DNA of 7,734 nucleotides from JBBRCE01 sp038205115 (GTDB lineage: Bacteria; Planctomycetota; Planctomycetia; Pirellulales; JBBRCE01), in assembly GCA_038205115.1 (NCBI GenBank), contig JBBRCE010000098.1:1-7734 (forward strand), written 5' to 3'. Made by a program: the position numbers and the translations under genes. Shown here one piece after another: positions 1 to 5,569 of the stretch (its first letter is position 1; every line of letters begins with the position of its first letter). Below the pieces are notes generated by a model that saw only the letters and a program-made list of their open reading frames with translations, made no database searches and had not been told where the DNA came from.

Positions 1-90
1 AACATGCGCAAGGTCGATGGCTGGCAGACCCTTGCCACAAAACCAATCGATCAGCCGATTGACCTCGCCGCCTGAAACGATACCTTCATG

Positions 91-561
91 TCACCCAGGG
101 AACGCGCCCAAGCAAATTCCAACCACTTCCCGGACGGGACCACGACCATCGGAAAATCGTTCTTGCCGAATGAGAGATGTCAGGAGCTGTCTCAGGGTCT
201 GCAAACTTGCTTGACCCACGTTTTGCGGAGCTTGAATTAGAAGCTGAGCTTCTTCGGTGTTTATCCAGTTACCCGCGTCGAAATCGAACATCACCCAGTT
301 TTGGTTGTAACACATGTCGAAAAACTGCTTCCCCAGCTCAGACAACTCAACGTGTGGGAAGCAAAGGATTTCGCTGCCATCCGGATCGGTCACCGTGGCC
401 TTCATTTTTCCGAACTCAGCGGAGGGGTCTCGGAAACGCGGGGCAAAGCTGGCTAGCGCCTTGAGATTTGCGTGGTCTATCGGTTGAGATGACTTCCCCT
501 CAAGTTGGCCGCTTTTAGCGACGCTCCCCGCTGAGTTCGGACCTTTTGGAGTTTTTGCCAT
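91..561 (-). CDS. DUF6508 family protein
   Basis: The 156-residue product has an alanine-, lysine- and serine-rich N-terminal tail of about 30 residues, followed by a compact domain. I recognise the domain as DUF6508 from its pattern: an LASFAPRF segment, an FPH motif, an aromatic WVMFDFDAGNW stretch near residue 95, then TLRQLLTSLIRQERFSDG near residue 130. The family is small, common in plasmids and genomic islands of proteobacteria and actinobacteria, and has no known function. No membrane segment or signal peptide is visible. A perfect TATAAT box sits upstream at 595-600 on the same strand, but the ribosome binding site is weak. The residues after the RF-DG motif match the family poorly, and reading on past the TGA stays open to the window edge, so the C-terminus could be damaged. 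It is the last gene of the minus-strand block. Confidence 0.72.
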   Translation of the reverse strand: MAKTPKGPNSAGSVAKSGQLEGKSSQPIDHANLKALASFAPRFRDPSAEFGKMKATVTDPDGSEILCFPHVELSELGKQFFDMCYNQNWVMFDFDAGNWINTEEAQLLIQAPQNVGQASLQTLRQLLTSLIRQERFSDGRGPVREVVGICLGAFPG

Positions 562-594
562 TGAATGAACGTGCGTCCTGACGAGCGTTTGTCA

Positions 595-600
595 ATTATA
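595..600 (-). promoter_or_regulatory. Candidate -10 box for the DUF6508 gene
   Basis: On the minus strand this reads TATAAT inside an AT-rich island at about 590-625, 34 bases before the ATG at 561. No good -35 hexamer is found at 16-18 bases, so only the -10 element is supported. Confidence 0.35.
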
Positions 601-657
601 TAATTACGCTGTTTGCAATTAATGCAGATCCACACGATGTGACCTCGCGGACGCTGG

Positions 658-1095
658 CTACCGTACGAGTGTGCGAGTGCGCCAGTGAGATCGTCGGCTG
701 GACCGCCCGCTCTCCTGACACGATTTATACGTGAGATCATGGGCAAAGCGGCTGGCGAAGCGGTTCGCGCCGGGGGGCAAGAACAGCTTCTCAACGGAGA
801 TGGCCTTCACCGGACATATGAACCAACGACGCTGTCCAGCCTGAACAACGGGTAAGGTCTGTTGAAACCGTTCCCCATTCGCGAAGTAGTCGAGCCACAG
901 TGAGCCGCCACCATCGGCAGCCATTGTGAGCCATAGGTCCGCCGTCGCCTGATCTGGATATTCCCAGCGCATTGTAAATCGATGCTCGCCGGGCTGGCGT
1001 TCAGAAAAGTCTGGGAAGTCGGCCAAGGAGATTACCCGGCATTCCTCCGTGGTGATCTTCTTCACGCCTTTCCAACCGCTACCCGATCCGCCCAT
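658..1095 (-). CDS. 'MGGxGSG' family hypothetical protein
   Basis: The 145-residue product begins MGGSGSGWKG and contains TTEECRVISLADF, RRWFICP and KLFLPPGANRFASR...LTYKSCQES. I recognise this order (GGxGSG start, T-x-EEC, WF-CP, LYLPPG-like, LTY-SCQE) from short hypothetical proteins that recur in proteobacterial genomic islands and plasmids; their function is unknown. Many relatives carry a CGRR...CRHC zinc-ribbon-like cysteine pattern, but here only the FICP cysteine remains, as in an alphaproteobacterial subgroup. The start is well fixed: AGGTGA lies about 5 bases before the ATG. After SCQESG the tail is arginine-rich and does not look like the family, so the last 15 residues may come from a rearrangement or small indel. 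Confidence 0.7.
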   Translation of the reverse strand: MGGSGSGWKGVKKITTEECRVISLADFPDFSERQPGEHRFTMRWEYPDQATADLWLTMAADGGGSLWLDYFANGERFQQTLPVVQAGQRRWFICPVKAISVEKLFLPPGANRFASRFAHDLTYKSCQESGRSSRRSHWRTRTLVR

Positions 1096-1202
1096 CGTTT
1101 CACCTAAATCATCGAGCGTCCCGGTTCTAACAATTGCAAATCGAAATTGCCGGTAAGCGTTTCGTTGCCAAGGACCTGCGGTATCTCCAACGAGCGATAC
1201 CC

Positions 1203-1649
1203 CTAGGCTTCGATGCGGGGCGCGGCCTTCGTTTTGTCGGGTCCCCTTTCTTCAGATGGCTCGCTCAACTCGACCTCATCGCTCTTCTCATATCGCCCTA
1301 AGCGCGCAAGCTCTTCTGCCGGTGTCGATCCCCGCCCGGTACTTCGGGGTTTCGAGCTGTCGTTGGGAAGTCTGGCTCGCGCTGCTTCCGAAAGAGATCG
1401 AGGTCCGTCGCCGAGACCCAGTTTCTTCAAACGCTTCAAGATGTCGCCGGTCGTGGATGGCTTAAACAAGTTACCACTTGGTGCAACAAGCTCCAGAGCG
1501 TTCAAGGCGTCTGTAAGGCGCACGTTACCGTAAATTCCTTGTGCGTGGAGTTCTGCGAAAGCGGGAGCCAACTTCGTAACGGCAGCATTGTATTGCGCAC
1601 GACGGTGGTGCTGCTTTCTTATTGCCCGAGGTATGGTGATTACAGCCAT
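1203..1649 (-). CDS. Hypothetical protein resembling a serine-recombinase C-terminal tail
   Basis: The 148-residue product has a basic N-terminus (MAVITIPRAIRKQHHRRAQ) and then a helical segment, residues about 20-80, with the pattern FAELHAQGI...RLTDALNAL...TTGDILKRLKKLGL. That pattern resembles the tail of large serine recombinases and resolvases (A-x-LN-x-RG-I, then T-V-x-x-IL-x-RL), which binds DNA through a helix-turn-helix. The catalytic resolvase domain is absent. The last 60 residues are charged, low-complexity and probably disordered. The start is secure: AAGGAAGG precedes the ATG by about 6 bases. It follows the replication-like gene after 45 bases, so both are probably in one transcript. 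The role is unknown; a small DNA-binding accessory protein is my inference. Confidence 0.6.
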   Translation of the reverse strand: MAVITIPRAIRKQHHRRAQYNAAVTKLAPAFAELHAQGIYGNVRLTDALNALELVAPSGNLFKPSTTGDILKRLKKLGLGDGPRSLSEAARARLPNDSSKPRSTGRGSTPAEELARLGRYEKSDEVELSEPSEERGPDKTKAAPRIEA

Positions 1650-1694
1650 CGCATTACCTTCCTTTTGTAGTTGCCAGCAGACAGATTAAAGATT

Positions 1695-2681
1695 TTACGG
1701 ATTTGCGGGTTGAAGAGCTTCAACGGTGAATGAGGGACGACCCGCGTTATTCCAAACCCCGAGGATCGTGCTGAGTTCGAATGGATGTGTTGGTTCTGGT
1801 CGAGGCTTGATCATCCCCAGCTTTGACCAATGCTGCGCCGCGAAGGCGAAGATGTCACACGCGCGATGCCGAAGGTCTTCAAGTCCCGAGGGGCCATCGG
1901 TATGGGCCAGCGCCTCCGTCGCTAGGGCTATTGCCCCGATTTGCTTAGGTGTCCAAGGGTCTAGGGGATCGCCGGGATGGTGGAGCGCGTAACACGCGTT
2001 CCAAGCTGCCAGAACGAAAGTAATTTTCGGCGCGGCTTTTTGCGTGGAAAGAGGTTTTGGCACGATGCAGTTTTTCGTCTTTGCCCCTTTTTCTTTCTTC
2101 CCTGAAATCTTCCCTGAAACGGCTTCGCCGCCTTTACTGCACGGCGGCGAAGCCGTCTGTGCAGATGAATGATTAGTTGGCTTGTTAAGATGACTGGTTT
2201 TAATGGTATTGGACTTCACCAATTCTGCTGAACCCAGCTTCGCAGCAATGATGAACCCCTTGGAGCTTGTTGTCTTTGAGGAGCCGGGCTTCGCAGATTT
2301 GGCCTCGGTCGCACCGGTTGTTTCGGACGCCGGATAGAGTTCTTCTGCAGCCTGCCAAGTCTTCGCAGCGGTCAGGTAGTTCGTTGTCAATTCCGTAGGG
2401 CGAACGTGAAGGATATTTTCCCTGCCGAACCAATACTGCGTTCGCTCAATAAGTCGCAAGCGTTTAAGAAACGGAAGGGCTCGGTCGAGCTGAGACGGCG
2501 TCAATTGACCCTGTAACATCCACCACTCCCGCTTATTTGCGATCCATTTTCCTTTAAATTTTGGGATGGTTGGCTTGGCATATTGGTGCCAGTACACGAT
2601 TAGATATAGCAGAAAGCCAGCCGCATGGTTCCTCTGCGCGAGCTTAACGCAAAGGGCTTGTTGTGATGGGGTGATTTTCAT
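1695..2681 (-). CDS. Replication-like winged-helix protein of an integrated element
   Basis: The 328-residue product has two conserved ends and a long linker. Residues 1-110 contain the pattern LLYLIVYWHQYAK...WIANKREWWMLQGQLTPSQLDRALPFLKRLRLIE...HVRP. I recognise this from winged-helix proteins encoded on rhizobial plasmids and integrated elements, loosely like phage replication or DnaD-type N-domains. Residues 120-215 are Ser/Thr/Lys/Gly-rich linker. Residues 220-328 form a second, mostly helical domain with several tryptophans (AAWNACY, LDPWTPKQIGAIA, FAFAAQHWSKLG, GVWNNAG). The start is supported by AAGAGG 8 bases upstream of the ATG. It lies 59 bases after the HTH gene, as in element-borne xis-rep pairs. 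A replication or maintenance role is inferred; no catalytic motif is visible. Confidence 0.6.
   Translation of the reverse strand: MKITPSQQALCVKLAQRNHAAGFLLYLIVYWHQYAKPTIPKFKGKWIANKREWWMLQGQLTPSQLDRALPFLKRLRLIERTQYWFGRENILHVRPTELTTNYLTAAKTWQAAEELYPASETTGATEAKSAKPGSSKTTSSKGFIIAAKLGSAELVKSNTIKTSHLNKPTNHSSAQTASPPCSKGGEAVSGKISGKKEKGAKTKNCIVPKPLSTQKAAPKITFVLAAWNACYALHHPGDPLDPWTPKQIGAIALATEALAHTDGPSGLEDLRHRACDIFAFAAQHWSKLGMIKPRPEPTHPFELSTILGVWNNAGRPSFTVEALQPANP
2096..2119. repeat. 12-bp tandem direct repeat, two copies
   Basis: TCTTCCCTGAAA occurs twice head to tail (2096-2107 and 2108-2119). On the minus strand it encodes the repeated Ser-Gly-Lys of the linker in the replication-like protein. It abuts the 14-bp inverted repeat at 2119-2156. 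Confidence 0.85.
2119..2156. repeat. Perfect 14-bp inverted repeat inside a coding linker
   Basis: ACGGCTTCGCCGCC (2119-2132) and GGCGGCGAAGCCGT (2143-2156) are perfect reverse complements separated by a 10-base loop. The GC-rich stem lies in the low-complexity linker of the replication-like gene and encodes Ala-Ser-Pro-Pro and Gly-Gly-Glu-Ala-Val on the minus strand. There is no T run after it, so it does not look like a terminator. Confidence 0.85.
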
Positions 2682-2740
2682 ACGTTTGCCTCTTGAAGTG
2701 CTTCATTTGCACGCGTGACGCGAGGTCCTGAAATTCATTT

Positions 2741-3025
2741 TCACGATATTTCTGAGGTGTGGCTGCGCTTCTTGCTGTCGAGCCACCGTTCAAGGTCAGC
2801 CAATTCGTAGCCGACGCGCCCCCGCGACGATGGCGAGAACTTGATGTAACGGGGGCCGCCAGCCGCACTGCCAGACACGCGGGCCTTGTTGAGGAAACTC
2901 GCGCTGACGTTCAAAAATTGAGCCGCTTCGTGTACGGTCAATATTTTGCGATCCGGCAAGGCACCGGTGCGTGGTGTGAGGGGTGGTGTATGTGGGAGTT
3001 TTGAAGCTGAGAGTTGTTTATTCAT
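2741..3025 (-). CDS. AlpA/excisionase-like helix-turn-helix protein
   Basis: The 94-residue product starts at the ATG at 3025, chosen because AGGAGG precedes it by 5 bases; an in-frame ATG at 3061 lies in the hairpin leader and has no ribosome binding site. After a Pro/Ser-rich tail of about 25 residues comes ILTVHEAAQFLNVSASFLNKAR, a helix-turn-helix of the MerR-like excisionase/AlpA type (HTH_17). It is followed by GPRYIKFSPS...VGYELADLERWL, the wing and closing helix of that fold. Such proteins act as recombination directionality factors or as regulators in prophages and integrated elements. No intact integrase is next to it, so regulator is as likely as excisionase. It heads the minus-strand block and its leader looks regulated. 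Confidence 0.8.
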   Translation of the reverse strand: MNKQLSASKLPHTPPLTPRTGALPDRKILTVHEAAQFLNVSASFLNKARVSGSAAGGPRYIKFSPSSRGRVGYELADLERWLDSKKRSHTSEIS

Positions 3026-3095
3026 GCGATCCTCCTGCGTTATGGGCAAGCTGATCGCCAAAAAAAAGATGGCAAGCGATCAGCTTGCCATCCAT
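3018..3095 (-). CDS. Possible 25-residue leader peptide overlapping the HTH gene start
   Basis: An ATG at 3095 opens a 25-codon frame that passes through both arms of the terminator hairpin and through the ribosome binding site of the HTH gene. It stops with TAA at 3018-3020, just inside that gene. It begins MDGKLIACHLFF. No Shine-Dalgarno is visible, and the ATG would be only some 10 bases from the predicted transcription start. Its placement would suit translational attenuation or coupling, but it could be chance. Confidence 0.25.
   Translation of the reverse strand: MDGKLIACHLFFGDQLAHNAGGSHE
3045..3089. repeat. 14-bp inverted repeat competing with the terminator stem
   Basis: GGCAAGCTGATCGC (3045-3058) and GCGATCAGCTTGCC (3076-3089) are perfect reverse complements 17 bases apart. 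The second arm is also part of the terminator hairpin, so GGCAAGC/GCTTGCC occurs three times within 45 bases and two mutually exclusive RNA structures are possible. The motif could instead be a set of protein binding sites. Confidence 0.8.
3060..3092 (-). terminator. Intrinsic terminator in the leader of the HTH gene (attenuator candidate)
   Basis: On the minus strand GATGGCAAGC, loop TGATC, GCTTGCCATC forms a perfect 10-bp stem followed at once by eight T (3067-3060). It lies between the predicted promoter and the HTH gene. A 14-base partner just downstream (3045-3058) can pair perfectly with the distal part of the hairpin (3076-3089) and so break it. No minus-strand gene ends just upstream, which favours a leader attenuator over a simple gene-end terminator. 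Confidence 0.65.
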
Positions 3096-3111
3096 GGCCA
3101 CGTGGTTTCTG

Positions 3112-3138
3112 ATTATGTCAGCCCGTAACCCGTGTCAA
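3112..3138 (-). promoter_or_regulatory. Sigma70-like promoter for the minus-strand block
   Basis: On the minus strand a consensus TTGACA (3138-3133) is followed after 15 bases by CATAAT (3117-3112); a 17-base spacing gives the weaker TAATCA. The start of transcription would fall near 3105, giving a leader of about 80 bases before the HTH gene. It faces away from the plus-strand histidine-rich gene, so the two genes are divergent. Confidence 0.55.
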
Positions 3139-3170
3139 GCCCGGATCAACGGGAAATAGAGGAAACATCC

Positions 3171-3383
3171 ATGTCCAAAAAAGCATCCGAACACCATAAA
3201 CATGCGGCAGAACACCATACCCACGCTGCGCGCCACCACAGCGAGGCGGCGAAGCATCACGAGGGCGGGCATCACGAAAAAGCAGCTCACCACGCGCATA
3301 CCGCAAGCGGTCACGGCCATCACGCCACGCATCACACCGAAGAGGCGGGCAAGGCCCACATGGAAGAGCACGGCAAGAAGTAG
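3171..3383 (+). CDS. Histidine-rich small protein
   Basis: The 70-residue product contains 22 histidines and many Ala, Glu and Lys. Residues 7-34 are built from a seven-residue unit, EHHKHAA, EHHTHAA, RHHSEAA, KHHEGGH, which would place His pairs on one face of a helix. There are no cysteines, hydrophobic segments or signal peptide, so it should be cytosolic. I recognise similar short His-rich hypothetical proteins from rhizobia. Metal (Ni, Zn, Cu) binding or buffering is plausible from composition but is inference. The ATG at 3171 is preferred because AGAGGA lies 7-8 bases upstream; an in-frame GTG at 3132 would overlap the opposing promoter. A strong terminator follows at 3406-3431. Confidence 0.82.
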   Translation: MSKKASEHHKHAAEHHTHAARHHSEAAKHHEGGHHEKAAHHAHTASGHGHHATHHTEEAGKAHMEEHGKK

Positions 3384-3405
3384 CTACTAGGGTCATAATA
3401 TTTCT

Positions 3406-3434
3406 AGAGGCCGCCATCTGAGGCGGCCTCTTTA
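3406..3434 (+). terminator. Rho-independent terminator after the histidine-rich gene
   Basis: AGAGGCCGCC (3406-3415), a 6-base loop and GGCGGCCTCT (3422-3431) form a perfect 10-bp GC-rich stem followed by a short T-rich stretch. It sits 23 bases after the stop codon and separates the gene from the next one at 3457. Confidence 0.75.
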
Positions 3435-3456
3435 TCTCCACCGAAGGAACCGCGAA

Positions 3457-3633
3457 ATGGACGACGATGAACAGTTAAAGCCAGACGATTTCCCGGTTCA
3501 CACCGAGCAAAAGAAGATCGTCAAGTCCGACGGCAATGTGGTGGTCCAGGCCGAGACGCCGCAAATCGCGGAGGACATCGCCAACCGCCTGAACACGGAC
3601 GAGGCCCAGCGCGAAGAAGATCGATGGGCTTGA
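3457..3633 (+). CDS. Small acidic rhizobial protein of unknown function
   Basis: The 58-residue product starts MDDDEQLKPDDFPVH and contains EQKKIVKSDGNVV, then AETPQIAEDIANRLN and a charged end, EEDRWA. I recognise this layout from a short protein common in Bradyrhizobium and relatives: an acidic start, a basic KKIVK-DG strand, an ETP-IA-DIA-RLN helix and a final DRWA. The function is not known to me. The DGxVV-QAETPxxAxxIAxRLN part looks like a small beta-hairpin-plus-helix domain. The start is supported by GAAGGAA about 8 bases upstream of the ATG. It is convergent with the Myb-like gene, with only 19 bases between the two stop codons. Confidence 0.8.
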   Translation: MDDDEQLKPDDFPVHTEQKKIVKSDGNVVVQAETPQIAEDIANRLNTDEAQREEDRWA

Positions 3634-3652
3634 AGGCGCCGGTCCACACGGG

Positions 3653-3835
3653 TCACCTCGGTGGATCTTCCGCAAGGCCCGATCGGTGCCTCACTGTGCT
3701 GGCTCTGGACGAAACAGCAGCCTCGGTGCGTTGAAGCTCCCGTGCGATGGTCGCCATCGAGCGTCCCGCAGCCAAAAGTTCGAGTAACCGCGTCTCTTCC
3801 TCCGGCGACCAGTTTCTGTTGTTCCGAGGCATCAT
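3653..3835 (-). CDS. Myb/SANT-like small DNA-binding protein
   Basis: The 60-residue product contains NWSPEEETRLLELLAAGRSM followed by ATIARELQRTEAAVSSRAS. This is a Myb/SANT- or GcrA-like helical unit: a tryptophan-led first helix, then an S-x-x-x-IA-x-x-L-x-RT-x-x-A-V helix-turn-helix. Short stand-alone proteins of this kind are frequent in Bradyrhizobium and are presumed DNA-binding; targets are unknown. Two adjacent ATG codons (3835 and 3832) are possible starts, and neither has a clear Shine-Dalgarno. The last 12 residues are a basic disordered tail. It stands alone on this strand. Confidence 0.72.
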   Translation of the reverse strand: MMPRNNRNWSPEEETRLLELLAAGRSMATIARELQRTEAAVSSRASTVRHRSGLAEDPPR

Positions 3836-4257
3836 TCGATGTCCGCTTTGTCAAAGAGCAAAGTCCTCTGCGGGAGAGATTGTTCCGAGCAGAGTGGGGA
3901 CCGACCGCACAGAGAATAGAATTGCCGAATAATGCGTCTTTACCCCGGACGTGGTGGGCGCGGCTGCCTCGCTGGGATGACGACCCGGGGGGCAGAAACC
4001 GTTCGGACGGGCTCCGGCAGCCTGGACGGCTCTGGCAGTCTGTTTAGCCTGACGAGCCATGACGCAAGATAGGCATACCGGCGCCTAAACGATTGCGGGA
4101 ACGTTTCCTCTGTCAGATCGGGAAGAGGTTCATCCATTCGCGCATCATGCGCCCGACAATTTAACGAAATGTGTCGATCTCTTTAGGCAGGGCTTGAGCT
4201 CGTTTTCCGGCGCTGCGGCTGTTCGCTTTTTATTGGGAATTTGAGGTTATGGATCGC

Positions 4258-4276
4258 TGCCCATTCTCAGTGGGCA
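4258..4276 (+). other. Short hairpin upstream of the terminator-like structure
   Basis: TGCCCA (4258-4263) and TGGGCA (4271-4276) can pair around a 7-base loop, 15 bases before the large hairpin at 4292-4330. The two together look like the 3' end of a structured RNA. Confidence 0.35.
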
Positions 4277-4291
4277 CTCTACCCAAAGCGA

Positions 4292-4341
4292 CCGGCCTCA
4301 GTGAGAGTTTAGACCTCTCATTGAGGCCGGGTTTTCCTTTG
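4292..4341 (+). terminator. Strong terminator-like hairpin with no obvious gene upstream
   Basis: CCGGCCTCAGTGAGAG (4292-4307) pairs with CTCTCATTGAGGCCGG (4315-4330) over 16 positions, with one G-U wobble in RNA and a 7-base loop. GTTTTCCTTTG follows, a discontinuous T tract in the plus direction. No plus-strand gene ends nearby, so it may end a small RNA or block transcription; an intergenic palindromic repeat is the alternative. Confidence 0.6.
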
Positions 4342-4570
4342 AAGTCGGCATTGAACACAGCCGCTCAAATCACCCTCAACCCATCGGCCATGTCGGCATT
4401 CTCGTAAATCGATCTTCCGCTCTCTCCGGTCAACGCGCGCGCGACGGCCATGGCGCACACCACCCCGCGGTCCGGCCCCCGCCCTCGTTGGGGGCGAGCG
4501 GCGCTAGCGCGGCTCAAGCACCGGCGCCGCCCGATTGCGGCGGAGAAAGGAATGAAAACCGCCGCAAATT

Positions 4571-4801
4571 TCATGCTGCACGGTCCTGCAGGAATTCGGC
4601 GTGATCTTTGTAAAACTTGCCGTCGCGGATCTCGTCTGGCGTTGCTGGCCGTCCCGTGTGTCGTTCCAAATCAACAACAATAATTCGCTCTTCGCCCGCA
4701 TGGTTTTTCTCTTGCCGTAGCCACGGCGCGTTGACCTTCGTCTCGATCGGCTTGACGAACTGCTCGAACTGATGCGTTTGCAGCCCGCTGCGAACCGCCA
4801 T
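4571..4801 (-). CDS. Unassigned hypothetical ORF, possibly truncated at its start
   Basis: The 76-residue frame has a composition and pattern typical of real protein: LQTHQFEQFVKPIETKVNAPWLRQ, then ERIIVVDLERHTGRPATPDEI and KFYKDHAEFLQD. I do not recognise the family. No signal peptide, membrane segment or catalytic motif is visible. The ATG at 4801 has only GGAG very close upstream (2 bases), so it is a doubtful start. It lies 8 bases beyond the point where the tyrosine recombinase remnant loses similarity, so this may be the C-terminal part of a larger gene cut by the same rearrangement. The downstream end overlaps a further short frame by ATGA. Confidence 0.45.
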   Translation of the reverse strand: MAVRSGLQTHQFEQFVKPIETKVNAPWLRQEKNHAGEERIIVVDLERHTGRPATPDEIRDGKFYKDHAEFLQDRAA

Positions 4802-4808
4802 GTCTCCG

Positions 4809-5260
4809 GCTGTCGATGTCGGATGCCTTCAGTGCCACCACTTCAGAGGCGCGTAATCCCGCCCCGTAGGCCAGCTCAGCGCCGCCTTGTATTTGAGCGA
4901 CGGTGCCGCATCGAGCAGGCGCGCCACTCCCTCCGGACTCAGCACCACCGGCAGCTTGCTGGGTTCATGGACGAATGCCGTGCGCTCCACGATATCCGGC
5001 CGCCCGAGTGTGACCTTGAAGAAGAACCGCAGTGTCGAGATGGTCTGGTTGAGAGTGGGAACGCCAGCGCCGCTGGCCGCCAGGTGAAGCTGGTAGCGAC
5101 GAAGGTCTTCGAAGTTCGCCGTGTCGGGCGAGCGGCCGAGATAGGCCGCGAAGTTCTTAACCCTCTGCAGGTAGTCATGTTGAGTCTTCGGCGCGAACTT
5201 GCGGATCGTCATGTCTTCGATCATGCGTTGCCGCAGCGGGCTTATGGCCTTACCGGTCAT
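4809..5260 (-). pseudogene. Truncated, frameshifted tyrosine recombinase (integrase) remnant
   Basis: From the ATG at 5260 (AGGAGC upstream) the frame gives MTGKAISPLRQRMIEDM, then the core-binding (SAM-like) domain: KFAPKTQHDYLQRVKNFAAYLGRSP, RRYQLHLAASG, TISTLRFFFKVTLGR, KLPVVLSPEGVARLLDAAP. This matches the integrase that accompanies IS91-type elements in rhizobia and other proteobacteria. After KYKAALS one base is missing near 4873. Restoring the frame gives AYGAGLRASEVVALKASDIDS, including the first catalytic arginine (GLRASE). Similarity ends near 4809, before the H-x-x-R and Tyr parts of the active site, so the protein cannot be active. No IS91 transposase follows. Confidence 0.85.
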
Positions 5261-5569
5261 GAGGGATGCTCCTGTCTTTGATGTAGGTTGCGAACCCCTC
5301 ATCTCAAGACAGGACGCCTCGCCGCGCTATCGTGTTGCCGTGCCGCCAGCCGCAGCGCCATACCGCGCGAGCGGTTTAGTCCGTTGGCACTTTTCGGACA
5401 TGCCGACCTCGCCAAAGAATGTCCGTTTCTGGCGGAGGTCCGGAAGTGGCGGCATGGCAGTCTTCCTGTCAGGACGGACAGAGGCAGACTTTCAGGCGTG
5501 GCGCGATCAGCGGCATTGGACGACGACCAAGTATGCTGCGTTGGATCGCGGGGAGTTGCCGCCACGCCG
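5261..5569. other. Intergenic stretch without a convincing gene
   Basis: Open frames occur in both directions but none has a ribosome binding site with a recognisable protein. Plus-strand frames around 5390-5470 (for example FGHADLAKECPFLAEVRKW) recall the spurious frames often annotated over dispersed intergenic repeats in Bradyrhizobium genomes, so part of this stretch may be such a repeat. That is recollection, not a computed match. Confidence 0.4.

Larger units (their letters stand above)
3836..4570. other. Gene-poor stretch
   Basis: I see no convincing gene in these 735 bases. Short open frames occur on the minus strand (4137-3940, 4060-3851 and 4574-4365). They lack ribosome binding sites or recognisable domains and have proline- or arginine-rich translations typical of shadow frames in GC-rich DNA. 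The frame at 4574-4365 overlaps the preceding ORF by ATGA and ends in a fairly protein-like segment (ESGRSIYENADMADGLRVI), so a small or decayed gene there cannot be excluded. The stretch also contains the paired hairpins at 4258-4330. Confidence 0.55.

Noticed and set aside
477..794. Minus-strand frame overlapping the end of the MGGxGSG gene
   Set aside because: It has no ribosome binding site or domain and overlaps a better supported gene; its start lies inside that gene.
1213..1992. Plus-strand frames opposite the 148- and 328-residue genes
   Set aside because: They are antisense shadows with serine- and arginine-rich translations and no ribosome binding sites.
3098..3105. CCACGTGG palindrome near the predicted transcription start of the minus-strand block
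   Set aside because: An 8-bp palindrome alone is too short to support an operator, although its position is suggestive.
3940..4137. 65-residue minus-strand frame (LTEETFPQSFRRRYAYLASWLVRLNRL then proline-rich tail)
   Set aside because: The first half is somewhat protein-like, but there is no Shine-Dalgarno, no recognised family and the tail is low complexity.
4365..4574. 69-residue minus-strand frame overlapping the preceding ORF by ATGA
   Set aside because: Its middle is arginine-rich sequence typical of a shadow frame; only the last 28 residues look like protein, which is too little for a gene call.
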